A stretch of 64,000 bases of DNA, from contig CAVPDR010000001.1 in NCBI GenBank assembly GCA_963702705.1, forward strand, positions 1 to 64,000. Reading direction: 5' to 3'. A program made the position numbers and the translations under genes. Within the stretch, counting starts at the first letter, position 1. Each line of letters starts with the position of its first letter. The notes below the pieces were generated by a model. It was not told the origin of the DNA and did not search any database. It was given only the letters and a program-made list of their open reading frames with translations. Below, one piece after another: positions 46,701 through 54,961 of this stretch. The stretch is from VRUE01 sp963702705. GTDB taxonomy: Bacteria; Actinomycetota; Thermoleophilia; Solirubrobacterales; 70-9.

Positions 46701-47005
46701 ACGCGAGCGTCGAGCTCCCTGCCCTGGCGAGCCACGGCTGCGCGCGGTCCGCGCAGCGCCACCACCATGCTTTCGTCGCTGCCAAACTGACGCAGGGTGA
46801 TCTCGTGGGCCAGCTTCGGTTCAGAGCCGCCGATGAAAAGTGGGTGTGGCTGCAACTGGCCGGCGAGATTCCTGCCCAGCAGCGCGAGAATGACGACTAC
46901 GAGAAGCCAGGAGAAGAAGACCAGGCGGGGCCGCCGGGTCAAGAACCCACTCAGCCCCGCAAGACGGGTGGCCCGCTCCGGTCGGCGCTTGCGAGCCGAG
47001 CTCAT
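43706..47005 (-). CDS. MmpL/RND-family transporter with a long coiled-coil insert
   Basis: The 1099-residue protein has about 12 membrane helices in two halves. The proton-relay motifs are GLALGIDYSLLVVSRFREE in the first half and FGLAIDYEVFVFARIREEY in the second. Between the halves (roughly residues 470-780) lies a long Gly/Ala/Ser/Gln-rich helical region resembling the YhgE/Pip and methyl-acceptor coiled coils. MmpL proteins export lipids and glycolipids, so it is the best candidate exporter for a product of the neighbouring acyl cluster. The start overlaps the upstream secreted-protein gene by 4 bp. Confidence 0.93.
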   Translation of the reverse strand: MSSARKRRPERATRLAGLSGFLTRRPRLVFFSWLLVVVILALLGRNLAGQLQPHPLFIGGSEPKLAHEITLRQFGSDESMVVALRGPRAAVARQGRELDARVDALPKTVVVSPWSAGGAAIGGLRPEPGVAGLVVRVGHRSDQGFEEMLELVEGEVERTVAPPVHASIAGLPRIFSSYSDANESAAKTGEMIAIPVLLIVLLLVFRSIVAALIPVVVGGIVVAATDGVLRLLLGLIEVDAFALAAAGMMGLALGIDYSLLVVSRFREERGKADLAEAVQITVQATARSVIPAACGLSLAMLIAAQILPGAVVTSAALAIVIATVFSAFSALTAVPAAIMLLGRNLDRWSLPERYSVSGVPLRVSSRIARRPAAVGLIVLVMLFLAGWSTTLKSSLASPELLPPGDAGRVEEERVENALGPGWLAPIEIVLRGHGEPMTSPKKIRSLVAFQDQLERDPGVETVAGFNTIAHNLKPLSGFERRLVDQQRGATKLASGIARTDRGAQLNSSGLHAAAAGAGELGHGVESTTYGADLLVRGLRASNTGSNQLTAGLERASQGSGRVAASSSATSRGARRLAQALEEAHEQVNESAGNMRSTKSALHSGNDSLVEARGPLQTAEERLAAAWQALGQMTTGTADPQYSTLKRALREASANLTGVDPEGGKLLAPPYEGVRAANTHAEREFGLALYLAEKIGEANSEAGESTGELAKSSRRLDRGIRSLAEGASKMSAGVNELAAEGSQLSPALQRLQAGTEHLAQGLGRLAGSASGLSGGLGGGASGADRLAQALGDLGAHLESSPAGSKSALDRLRKRAPNLFNSGYFYLAGLDGSDASKRSLANFMIDLDSGGQTARMMVIPRHPITTDAGMETFDRVRGDAREFATTSGNQAVVGGLTASQVVIDHTLRDRTALARIAMMLVTLLILIPVLRSFTIPVLAAFLNLLTVSASLGIVSLLFNGSLLGGPGFVDSSDIPATIMVIFGLAIDYEVFVFARIREEYVRTGSTTEAVDNGIARTAPVVTGAAVIMIAVFLCFSVSEFVTLRNFGVAQATAVFIDAFIVRLIIVPAAMKGFGRWSWWMPKWLDRLLPGGEPVRAEPSEV

Positions 47006-49605
47006 TCGAGCCTATCCAGCCTCATTCCGGCGACGAACCTCCTCGCCGGGCGAGCAGTGGAGCAGCTCGCCTTCAGCGGTACACCCGTCTGCCGATAGGC
47101 GCCGTCCTGCCCTTCGAGCGTCACCAGGCTCCTCGGCCGGCGCGGCTGGCCAGCTCTGCAGGGATCGCCCTTGAGGCTGAAAAGCCCGTTGGGTCCGCCA
47201 TTCAGGTGCATCGTGAACCTGGTCAGCGGAACGTCCGGCAGATCGACCATTTCCGTGCTCAGCCGATCGCCCCTCTGGACCGATTGACCCGTCAGCTCCA
47301 TCTTCACGCCCGAGCCTTCGAGCTCGTTCCAGAGTTCGGGGAAACCGTTTCCTGCGGGCTGAACCAGGTACACGGGGCCGCGAAGCGGCTCCCCCAGCAG
47401 CGGCGTGCGGGCGACTCCCGTGCCCACCCTGGAGCCCTCACCGCAGCGACCTTCGAAGGCGTCCCCGCGGGGGCAAATTTCGCGAATGCCGGCGCTGTGA
47501 AAGGCGAGCAGCCGCGGGAACGCAACCTTGAACCGGCGAAGACCCGTTTCACCTTTGTCCATAGCGGCGGAAATCGACAGCGCCGGCCGATCGGCGCGGG
47601 CGGACTCGACCTTCATTGCAAGTGAGAATCGCGGGCGGAATCCCAAGGCGCCGCAACCCTTGATGTTGAACGGCGTTGCCGCCGATGTGACCCGGCCGTC
47701 AAGCGAGTAGATCGTTGAGACGATCTGCTTTGGTTGGCAGGAGGTCGGATTGACGAGAAGGCCAGGACGGTCGAGATCGATACCGATCGTGAGGAAGCGC
47801 AGCGCCACGCCTTCGAAGATCGTCGGCAGTGGGTCGGTTTCGATCGTCAGCTGTCCCGTGCGGGAGTCGCGGCGCAGTGCGCCGCGGACGTTCAGCGAGC
47901 CGAGGTGGAAGGGTCCGATCGAGGCGTCGAACACGATCGAGAGGCCGAAGGGGGCACCGCGATACGAGTCGGTCAGGTAAACGTCGCCCCTTACCTGGGC
48001 CGGGCTCGAACCCGAGCCGACCTCGGCGACCGCGGTGCCGATCCGGCTCCCGGGCGGACAGGAGCCGGCCGCTGCCGCGGCCGCGCGACAGCGATCGACC
48101 GCGGTCAGGTTCGCATTGAGGCCCGTCGGCAGGGTCGTCGCGAACCGCTTGGTCAGCTGTTCCCCCGAGTGGCGAGCGAGGGTGAAGGAGAAGCCGGTGT
48201 TCTTCCCCGCCTTCAACTTGGTCGAGCCGGCCGTAATCTCTGGTGAGAACGGGAGCGTCGCCGAGCATGGGCCCCCACCACGAGCTTTGATGCCGAGGAT
48301 CTGAGCAGCCTGTGCCGGTTCGCTGGTGGAGTGGGAAATGAAGCTGGCGTGCGCGCGAACCTGACCGCAGGAGAGCGGGGTGGCCAGCAGCGACCTCGCG
48401 CCGCCGTCGAAGTTCAGTGAGATATCGCTCAGGGCCACCTGGGGCAGACCGCCGAGAGTGGCTGCGAGCTCGCCGGTCTGGGGATTGGTAGTCAACTTGC
48501 CGACCGATTTCACCTGGATCCCCCGAGCGGCGGCAAAGACGAAGAGTCGAAAGCGTTCGCCGGGACGTTCCGTGCCGAGGAAGATCGAGCCGTGCAGAGA
48601 CTCCGCAAGCTGCGGAGTGGCGATCGAGACGGAGCCCACGCGCGAGTGAAAGGGGCAGTCGACCGAGCCGGTGGAGCCCGGGTTGAACTGATCGTCCGTG
48701 CACACCTGCATGTCTTCCACGGCGCCGGGCGACACGGTCACCCCCGGCGGCATATTTATCGTCGCGTCCTTCAGGTACGCGCTCACTCGTTCATTTGGAC
48801 CGTTATGCGGCGGCACGCGCAGATCGATTTGGGCGCCGGTTGGCGAGTCGTTGGTCGAATCGCTGAGTTGGAAGCCGAGTTCCGGTTCGAAGCTGAGTTC
48901 CTCGCAACCGGTGAAAGGTTCGCTTTCGCCGATTTCGCTGATCCATGGCGAATTTGCTTCCCAGGATTTCGTGCGAAAGGTGACGGCCATCGGACCGCAC
49001 TGGGTGGGGGTCGTGAGAAGCGCCGCCCGTTCCGACGAGCCGACATGGTCCGCCGGGACACCCCAGAGTTCCACCTGGCCCCTGCCAACGGCGAGCTGGG
49101 GCAAATCGTTCGTCGCGATCGTCAGGCCGTAGTCGCCGGGTCGCAGATCCAACCCTAGTTCCGTCTGCCAGAGCGGCTTGAAACCCATCGTCGCCAGCTG
49201 GTTCGGCCTCGGTGAGAGATTGAAGACCGGCTGCTGTTCGTTCGTCCCGCCGCCGACTTCCAAGCTGAAGACCCCAACCTGGGTATCGGCGTTGCATTCT
49301 TCGTCTTCGAAGACCTCACGAGGGCAGGTCGGCGTCGCCGCCGGAGCACCGGTCAGGCCCGGGGAGAATTCGAAGGCCAGGCTTCTGGGACCGTATCCGT
49401 CGACGTTGAGCTTGAACGACACCCGGATCCGATCTGGGTGCGCACCGGCACGGTTGTCGGGGTTGCCTTCGCTATCCAGGGTCACGGTGTCGATACTGCC
49501 CGGCACGATCGTCATTTCGGCTCTGCTGACCGCGGGCGCCGCCGCGGCGGCGAAGAGAGCCCAGAGGGCCAACAGCCCGTAAAAGCTGGCGCCGGGTCGC
49601 CTCAT
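47002..49605 (-). CDS. Large secreted protein with repeated Cys-Pro...Ser-Arg-x-Gly modules
   Basis: The 867-residue product has a signal peptide (MRRPGASFYGLLALWALFAA, cleavage near SRA). At least four similar modules can be seen: CPREVFEDEECNADTQVGVF, DCPFHSRVGSVSIATPQLA, SCPPGSRIGTAVAEVG and RCGEGSRVGTGVARTPLLG, each followed by a strand-rich segment with GxVYL or GSIFL. This suggests a chain of beta domains outside the cell. No enzymatic motif. It is coupled on both sides (ATGA with the beta-propeller gene and with mmpL), which suggests a joint role in export or at the envelope. Confidence 0.8.
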   Translation of the reverse strand: MRRPGASFYGLLALWALFAAAAAPAVSRAEMTIVPGSIDTVTLDSEGNPDNRAGAHPDRIRVSFKLNVDGYGPRSLAFEFSPGLTGAPAATPTCPREVFEDEECNADTQVGVFSLEVGGGTNEQQPVFNLSPRPNQLATMGFKPLWQTELGLDLRPGDYGLTIATNDLPQLAVGRGQVELWGVPADHVGSSERAALLTTPTQCGPMAVTFRTKSWEANSPWISEIGESEPFTGCEELSFEPELGFQLSDSTNDSPTGAQIDLRVPPHNGPNERVSAYLKDATINMPPGVTVSPGAVEDMQVCTDDQFNPGSTGSVDCPFHSRVGSVSIATPQLAESLHGSIFLGTERPGERFRLFVFAAARGIQVKSVGKLTTNPQTGELAATLGGLPQVALSDISLNFDGGARSLLATPLSCGQVRAHASFISHSTSEPAQAAQILGIKARGGGPCSATLPFSPEITAGSTKLKAGKNTGFSFTLARHSGEQLTKRFATTLPTGLNANLTAVDRCRAAAAAAGSCPPGSRIGTAVAEVGSGSSPAQVRGDVYLTDSYRGAPFGLSIVFDASIGPFHLGSLNVRGALRRDSRTGQLTIETDPLPTIFEGVALRFLTIGIDLDRPGLLVNPTSCQPKQIVSTIYSLDGRVTSAATPFNIKGCGALGFRPRFSLAMKVESARADRPALSISAAMDKGETGLRRFKVAFPRLLAFHSAGIREICPRGDAFEGRCGEGSRVGTGVARTPLLGEPLRGPVYLVQPAGNGFPELWNELEGSGVKMELTGQSVQRGDRLSTEMVDLPDVPLTRFTMHLNGGPNGLFSLKGDPCRAGQPRRPRSLVTLEGQDGAYRQTGVPLKASCSTARPARRFVAGMRLDRLE

Positions 49606-51761
49606 TGGCCCAGGTCGACCTTGACGACCTTCGCCACTCGGAAATCGCCCTCTTCGATGGTGAGTAGACCCCTGGCGATGCCGGTGCCCAGATGTCGGCC
49701 GAGACGCGTCAGGGACAGGTTCAACCGGATCTTCCCGGCGCGTATCGCACCGGCGCTGCCAGTTGCAATCACCGCTTTTTTCCCACCTTCACGATCCCAG
49801 ACCTGTGCGGTGACGAGACCCGGGGAAGGCACCGAGGCGAGGACGGCGGTCGAGCGACCGATCAGGCCGCTCTGGCTGGAGCGGATGCCCAGCACCCGGA
49901 TCTTGGCCCGCTTGCCCCGCGCCGGTTTGGCACTTCCCGGAGACGGCCGGCTGAGCTGATTGCGAAGCGGAAACGGGCATGACGAGGCGTCACAGCTTTG
50001 CGCTTGAGGCGCTTTCTGCGCTGGCGGAAATCCTTCCAGGCGGGCCACGTAGAAATCCCTGTTTCCGCCGTCCTGGTCGGCCGGGTTCAGCGTGGCATTG
50101 GTCGCAAACACCACGGTGCGACCGTCTCTGCTCGCCCCGGCGAAAGCGGAATCGGTTCCGTCGTTGCCCGGCGATATCAGGCCGAGCTGACCGTTCCACC
50201 ATTCATAGATGTCGGCCTTGCCGTTGATGTCTTCGGGCAGGAGCTTCTCCGACGTCCAGAAGAACGCCCGTTCACCGTTGGCGTCGAGCGCGTAAAACGG
50301 GCGGCGGTCACCCAGTTCGAATTCGGGCCTACCGATCGGCGACTCGATGTGGGCCTCGAACGGCCCGTTGCCCCCTTCCGGACCCGACGAGATCCTCGTT
50401 ATCGATTCCCCTTCGGCGTCGTAGAGGTAGGCATCGGATTCGAAGTCGGTATCGCTCGCCAACACCTGCGTCTGGGTTGTGAAGAGCGCTCGCTCGCCGT
50501 CGGCGGACGGCTGGATCTGGGGTTTGTTCGGGAAGGTGGCGGGGGCGACAAGCTTCAGTTCTCCGGGGCCGGCCATGAACAGCTTTTCTCCTCCGGTCAA
50601 TTCGCCGGGCTTGAGCCTGCCGGTGGCGCGAAAGTAGACGCGGGTGCCATCGTCAGAGGGGAAAACGTTTTCCTGCAGGACTTCCCCCGTCGCTTCCAGC
50701 GAACCGTTGCTCAGCAGCAAAAGTTCGTGTTTGGCGACGTCATATCGATAGAGGTCGCGGGCGGTATCGTGATCATCATTCGTCAGCTGCTGGGTGCTGG
50801 TCAGAAATGCGAAGCGACCGTTATGGGTCGCGCCGGCAAAGGTCACTCCTTGTTCGGCGTCGCAGTCCACCCGTGTGCACTGAGAGGCCGAGATCTCGGT
50901 GGTTTCATCGGCGTCCAGATCTCTGACGTAGACCTTTTCGAGACCGCCACAGGTGGCGGGAACGGTGAAGAAGGCCAGGCTCGCATCGGCCGACATCCCG
51001 TTCATCTGGGAAATAGTTGAGCCGCACGTTGATAGCAGCGAGCCATCGTTGGCGACATCCACCAGCTGCAAGCCGCCGCCGTCCCACGTGTAGATGGAGG
51101 CGCCTTCTGACCTGCCCGCATCCGCCGGCAGGAGATGCTCTACGGAGGCGAACACAACCCGGCCTCCATCCCCGGCGATGTCGGCGAAACCTTCGTAGAA
51201 AAGCGGAATGCTTTCGCCGAGGTTCGCGATGAATTCGGCGGGCTCTCCCGTGTCCTTACGGTAGAGGCCGAGTTCGCCTTCAGGGGGCCCAGCCGGGCTC
51301 AGCGGAACGAAAGAAAGCCACAACGCCGTGCCGAAATCTTCGCTGAAGGCGGCCGGGTAAAGGGGGATGATCGCGGCGAGGAGCTCGTTCGTGAAGATCG
51401 AGTAGGGAAACCCGATTGGGGTGATATTCCACCCGGTGGAGCCCCGGGCGGCAACGGTGTAGCTGAGAAAGGAGCCCGATTCGCTGCCCGGCGCCGGCCC
51501 TGCAGTGCTGTAGACGAACTGGTCGCCACTTTCTCCCATTGGCCTCACACCAAAGGAACGAGCCGATGAAGGCTGACCGAAGCTGACCAGCTCCCAGGAC
51601 CGTCCGCCGGCAGGCACCGCGGCGCTCCCGTTTGCCACCAGCGCCCCGAGGCTCATGACGAGGGCGATGGTCACCGCCGCCGCCCCGCGCGAGGCCCGCG
51701 AGGCGACCCGGGGCGCAACGCCAAGGCGTGTGGTCTCGCGACGGGAGCCTAAGTCGGCCAA
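49602..51761 (-). CDS. Secreted TolB-like/PD40 beta-propeller protein
   Basis: The 719-residue protein has an N-terminal signal/anchor (AVTIALVMSLGALVANGSAA) and repeated blade segments typical of TolB/WD40-like propellers: GDGGRVVFASVEHLLPAD, SADASLAFFTVPA, PSDDGTRVYFRATGRL, SADGERALFTTQTQVLA, DANGERAFFWTSEKLLP and SRDGRTVVFATNATL. A Lys/Arg-rich C-terminal beta domain follows. It is the first gene of a three-gene unit with the 867-residue protein and MmpL. The ATG overlap and the AT-rich region upstream (51.8-51.9 kb) suggest one promoter. Confidence 0.85.
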   Translation of the reverse strand: MADLGSRRETTRLGVAPRVASRASRGAAAVTIALVMSLGALVANGSAAVPAGGRSWELVSFGQPSSARSFGVRPMGESGDQFVYSTAGPAPGSESGSFLSYTVAARGSTGWNITPIGFPYSIFTNELLAAIIPLYPAAFSEDFGTALWLSFVPLSPAGPPEGELGLYRKDTGEPAEFIANLGESIPLFYEGFADIAGDGGRVVFASVEHLLPADAGRSEGASIYTWDGGGLQLVDVANDGSLLSTCGSTISQMNGMSADASLAFFTVPATCGGLEKVYVRDLDADETTEISASQCTRVDCDAEQGVTFAGATHNGRFAFLTSTQQLTNDDHDTARDLYRYDVAKHELLLLSNGSLEATGEVLQENVFPSDDGTRVYFRATGRLKPGELTGGEKLFMAGPGELKLVAPATFPNKPQIQPSADGERALFTTQTQVLASDTDFESDAYLYDAEGESITRISSGPEGGNGPFEAHIESPIGRPEFELGDRRPFYALDANGERAFFWTSEKLLPEDINGKADIYEWWNGQLGLISPGNDGTDSAFAGASRDGRTVVFATNATLNPADQDGGNRDFYVARLEGFPPAQKAPQAQSCDASSCPFPLRNQLSRPSPGSAKPARGKRAKIRVLGIRSSQSGLIGRSTAVLASVPSPGLVTAQVWDREGGKKAVIATGSAGAIRAGKIRLNLSLTRLGRHLGTGIARGLLTIEEGDFRVAKVVKVDLGQ

Positions 51762-51910
51762 CCGGTTCCTTCCCCCTGCATTCGCACCGCGTTCTCAAGC
51801 ACTTGTCCCGACCTCCCGGTTCGGGATACGCGCGAAGGGTGAAAAGGTATCATCAGTATATTCAGCTATAACTTTGTACTCAAAGTTTAATGGATCCTTA
51901 ATACCGGTCG
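51762..51910. promoter_or_regulatory. AT-rich divergent promoter region
   Basis: Between the divergent propeller gene and the ACP gene the sequence drops sharply in GC (about 51845-51900), with CAGTATATTCAGCTATAAC and a TTTGTACTCAAAG half-palindrome. This is the most likely place for the promoters of both the mmpL unit and the ACP-reductase unit. No operator can be defined by eye. Confidence 0.45.
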
Positions 51911-52234
51911 GTGCACGGGCCGCCGGAGGGGAGTTGGGCGAGCTTGAGCGCGCGGGGAGGCGAGGTCGGGAGTGGCGAGATCGAGGCGATGGCGCTGCGC
52001 CTGATCGGCATCATGGAGCGCGAGATCGAGGGGGTGACGGTTTCGCGCGACGACTTCGGCACCGACTCAATCAGCAGGCTCGAACTCGACTCGCTCGCTC
52101 TTGTCGGCTTCCTGATTGCCGTCGAGGACGAGTTCCAGATCGAGTGGGACGCCGACGTGGGGGTTGACGTACTTCGCTCCTTCGACGCGATGGCCGGTCA
52201 CGTGCTCGCGAGCGGCGGGCGGGCGGGCGCTTGA
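51911..52234 (+). CDS. Acyl carrier protein (ACP 1)
   Basis: This is a small carrier protein with the phosphopantetheine-attachment motif LELDSLALVGFLIAVEDEF (Ser61 if the GTG at 51911 is used). An ATG at 51989 (MALRLIGIMEREIEG) gives a standard 81-residue ACP and is equally likely. The fold is otherwise complete. It lies 13 bases upstream of a thioester-reductase-like gene, suggesting the acyl group it carries is released reductively. The Sfp-type enzyme at 41.8 kb should activate it. Confidence 0.9.
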   Translation: MHGPPEGSWASLSARGGEVGSGEIEAMALRLIGIMEREIEGVTVSRDDFGTDSISRLELDSLALVGFLIAVEDEFQIEWDADVGVDVLRSFDAMAGHVLASGGRAGA

Positions 52235-52247
52235 GCGGCGCCTCGGC

Positions 52248-53399
52248 ATGAGCGACGGCGTTCACCTCGTCAGCGGCGCGACTGGGTTCGTCGGGGCCGC
52301 GCTCGTTCTCGAGCTGCTCGATCAGACCGCGGGGGACGTCGCTTGCCTGGTCCGCCCCAGCCACGATCCGGACCGCGCCCGGACGCGTCTTGCCGAGGCA
52401 TTGAAGCGCGCCTGTGCCCTCTATGAGCGGGCCGACCTGCTGCCGAGCCTGGAAGAACGCTGCCATGCCATCGCCTTCGACCTCCGCGACGCGAGCGAGG
52501 ACGCCGTTTCCCGGCTTCCCGGCGGAATCGCCGAAGTCTGGCACTCGGCGGCATCGCTCAGGTTCAAGCAGGAGCAGCTGCCGAAAATCCTCGAGCAGAA
52601 CGTCGAGGGAACTCGCCGCTTGCTGGAGCTCTCGACCGAGGCCGGAGCTTCCGCCTTCAACTATGTGAGCACCGCCTACGTGGCCGGAAGCCGCAACGGC
52701 CTCGTGCTCGAGCAGCCGGCCCGCGATCCGGGCGTCGCCCAGAACGCCTACGAGGAGAGCAAGATCCGGGCCGAGACACTGGTGGACGACTGGGAGGCGC
52801 TGCCGACTCGGATCATGCGACCGAGCATCGTGGTCGGCCACACGAAGACTTTCGCGGCGATCTCGAACACCGGGCTCTACGGCTTCGTGCTCGGCGTCCA
52901 GCGAGCCCGAGTGGAGGTGGAAGGACGAAAACTCGGCGCCTTCCTCGCCCACCGCCCGGTGCGGCTGCGCGGCGATGGCGAGGCGGCGATCAACCTGATC
53001 CCGGTCGATGTCGTTGCCCGCAATGCGGTGCGGATCGGCCTCTCGGGAAGCGACGCGGGCGTCTTTCACCTCGTCAACGCGACCCCACCGGCGGCGGAGG
53101 AGGTGGGCCGGGCTGTCTTCGGCGCACTGGGCATGGCCCCACCGCAATGGGTGATGGACGACGACGAGTTCACGCTCATCGACCAGAGGCTCGACGAACA
53201 GCCGCGCACCGACTTCTTCCGCACCTATCTGTCGCGCAACCGGATCTTCGACCTGTCCAACACGAACGCAGTCCTCGGTGAGACCGCCTCGGCGATCCTC
53301 TTCGGTGGCGATGCCCTACTGCCCTACATCGAGTGGTACCTGGGGATGGTCGAGCGGATACGAGCCGACCATCGCCAACGGGTGCGGCCCGGGTCGTGA
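52248..53399 (+). CDS. NAD(P)-dependent thioester reductase-like SDR (NAD_binding_4 family)
   Basis: The 383-residue extended SDR begins VHLVSGATGFVGAALVLELL (Rossmann GxxGxxG-type motif), has VWHSAASLRF, NVEGTRRLLELSTEAGAS, a YVSTAYVAGSRNG stretch and the catalytic YEESKIRAE. This matches the family of carboxylic acid reductase R domains and fatty acyl-CoA reductases, which reduce carrier-bound thioesters to aldehydes or alcohols. It has no fused A or T domain, so ACP 1, directly upstream, probably presents the substrate. Confidence 0.85.
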   Translation: MSDGVHLVSGATGFVGAALVLELLDQTAGDVACLVRPSHDPDRARTRLAEALKRACALYERADLLPSLEERCHAIAFDLRDASEDAVSRLPGGIAEVWHSAASLRFKQEQLPKILEQNVEGTRRLLELSTEAGASAFNYVSTAYVAGSRNGLVLEQPARDPGVAQNAYEESKIRAETLVDDWEALPTRIMRPSIVVGHTKTFAAISNTGLYGFVLGVQRARVEVEGRKLGAFLAHRPVRLRGDGEAAINLIPVDVVARNAVRIGLSGSDAGVFHLVNATPPAAEEVGRAVFGALGMAPPQWVMDDDEFTLIDQRLDEQPRTDFFRTYLSRNRIFDLSNTNAVLGETASAILFGGDALLPYIEWYLGMVERIRADHRQRVRPGS

Positions 53400-53426
53400 C
53401 CGAGGCGGGCGCGGCCGGGGGACCGC

Positions 53427-54932
53427 TCAATCGGCGGCGGGCACCGACGGATTCGCCAGCTCCGCCCAGAGCGCCTGGGCGGAGCGGCGGTCGATCTTGT
53501 TCTGCCCGATCCGGGGCAGCTCCCGCTCGGTGAAGACGATTTTGCGCGGGCTGCGGTCGGAGCCGAGGGCCTTCTCGAGGGCAGCCTCGAGCTGAGCTGC
53601 GTCCGGCGCCCCGCCGTCCATCGGGCGCACGATGACGCTGAAGTCCTCGATGCCTCCCGGGAGGTCGGTGCGGACCGCAACCGCCTCGAGAACGCCCTCG
53701 AGCGCGACACAGGCCTCCTCGACCTCGGTCAGGTAAACGGTGCTCCCACCCTTCATCACCGCGTCCTTGAGCCGGCCGACGATCCAGTACTTGCCGTCCT
53801 CGTCGCGTCGCGCCAGGTCACCGGTCTTCAGCCAGGAACCGTCGAAAAGAGCGTCGTTGGCCTCCGCGTTGTCGTAGTAGCCGTCCGACACGGTCGGACC
53901 GCAGACCTCGACCTCGCCTTCTCCCGGACCGGCCACCTCGGCGCCATCCCGATCCTGGAGCCGGACCCGGACCAGGTCGGGGCGCCCCACCGCCAGGCTC
54001 GTCGTTCCCCGCTCGTCGGTGTCCCCGACCATGCAGGCGAACGTGGTCTCGGTAAGGCCGTAACAGTTGAGGAGCAGGGCATCGAACCGCTCCATGAACC
54101 GTGCCTGTGTCTTGGCCGAGATCGGTCCGCTTGCGTTGATGAAGAGGGGGCGCCGGCGATGCTCGCCGGGAGTGGATGCCCTGAGCAGGACCTCGTACAG
54201 CGGCGGCACGAGAACCGCCTGATCGATCTCATAGCGGCTGACTTCCGCCCAGTAGGCGCCGGCGGTCGCCAGCTCGAGCGGCGGCAGCACGATCACCTCG
54301 GCGCCGAACGCCGCCGACCAGAGATAGTGCAAACCGAGAACCCCGACCCCGGACAGCCGCATGCTCGACGCGATCCGCGCCGGCGCCTCGCCGCGGAAAG
54401 CCGTCACCGTGGCCGCCGAGGAATGCATTGCCGCCACCAATCGCTCGTGGCGGATCGGGATTCCCTTCGGCGCGGCCGTGCTGCCCGAGGTGTAGGCGAC
54501 GAAGGCCGTGGTCGGCGGTAGGTCCGGCCGCTCGGTGACCGAGCCGGTGTCGGTGGGCTCGAGCTCGAGCCCCTCCCCGACCGAGACGACCAGATCGGCC
54601 CTGCTGTGCGAGATCACTCCTGCGCGAATCGACTCCCCCCACAGCGGGTCCACCATGACCGGGATCGCGCCGAGCTGCCACATCGCCAGCAGCGCCGGCA
54701 GGGTGTTGGGGTGGTCGACGGACATCGTCGCAACACGCGATCCGGAGCCGACTCCCGCGGCGGACAGCTCGGCGGCGAGCCCGTCGGCGCGCTCCATGAT
54801 CTCCCCCCAGCTCAGCACTACCCCCTCGAAAGGCGGTCGCGCAAAGGTGACGGCGGGCTCCGAGCCCTTCTCCGCCGCGGCAGTGCGGTACATGTCTACG
54901 AGATTCATTGGTAAATCCAGAGTATTCTGCAA
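53427..54932 (-). CDS. AMP-dependent acyl/aryl acid ligase
   Basis: The 501-residue ANL-superfamily enzyme has the P-loop AYTSGSTAAPKGIPI, LLLNCYGLTETTFAC, the hinge SWLKTGDLARRDEDGKYW and the C-terminal catalytic Lys in PRIGQNKIDRRS. It activates a carboxylic acid as the adenylate and then loads CoA or a carrier protein. The substrate pocket cannot be read by eye. An internal ATG at 54908 (MNLVDMYRTAA) may be the start. It converges on the reductase gene and is divergent from the Rieske oxygenase. Confidence 0.9.
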   Translation of the reverse strand: MQNTLDLPMNLVDMYRTAAAEKGSEPAVTFARPPFEGVVLSWGEIMERADGLAAELSAAGVGSGSRVATMSVDHPNTLPALLAMWQLGAIPVMVDPLWGESIRAGVISHSRADLVVSVGEGLELEPTDTGSVTERPDLPPTTAFVAYTSGSTAAPKGIPIRHERLVAAMHSSAATVTAFRGEAPARIASSMRLSGVGVLGLHYLWSAAFGAEVIVLPPLELATAGAYWAEVSRYEIDQAVLVPPLYEVLLRASTPGEHRRRPLFINASGPISAKTQARFMERFDALLLNCYGLTETTFACMVGDTDERGTTSLAVGRPDLVRVRLQDRDGAEVAGPGEGEVEVCGPTVSDGYYDNAEANDALFDGSWLKTGDLARRDEDGKYWIVGRLKDAVMKGGSTVYLTEVEEACVALEGVLEAVAVRTDLPGGIEDFSVIVRPMDGGAPDAAQLEAALEKALGSDRSPRKIVFTERELPRIGQNKIDRRSAQALWAELANPSVPAAD

Positions 54933-54961
54933 CCTCTTTTCGGGTTTGAGACACTACCAAC

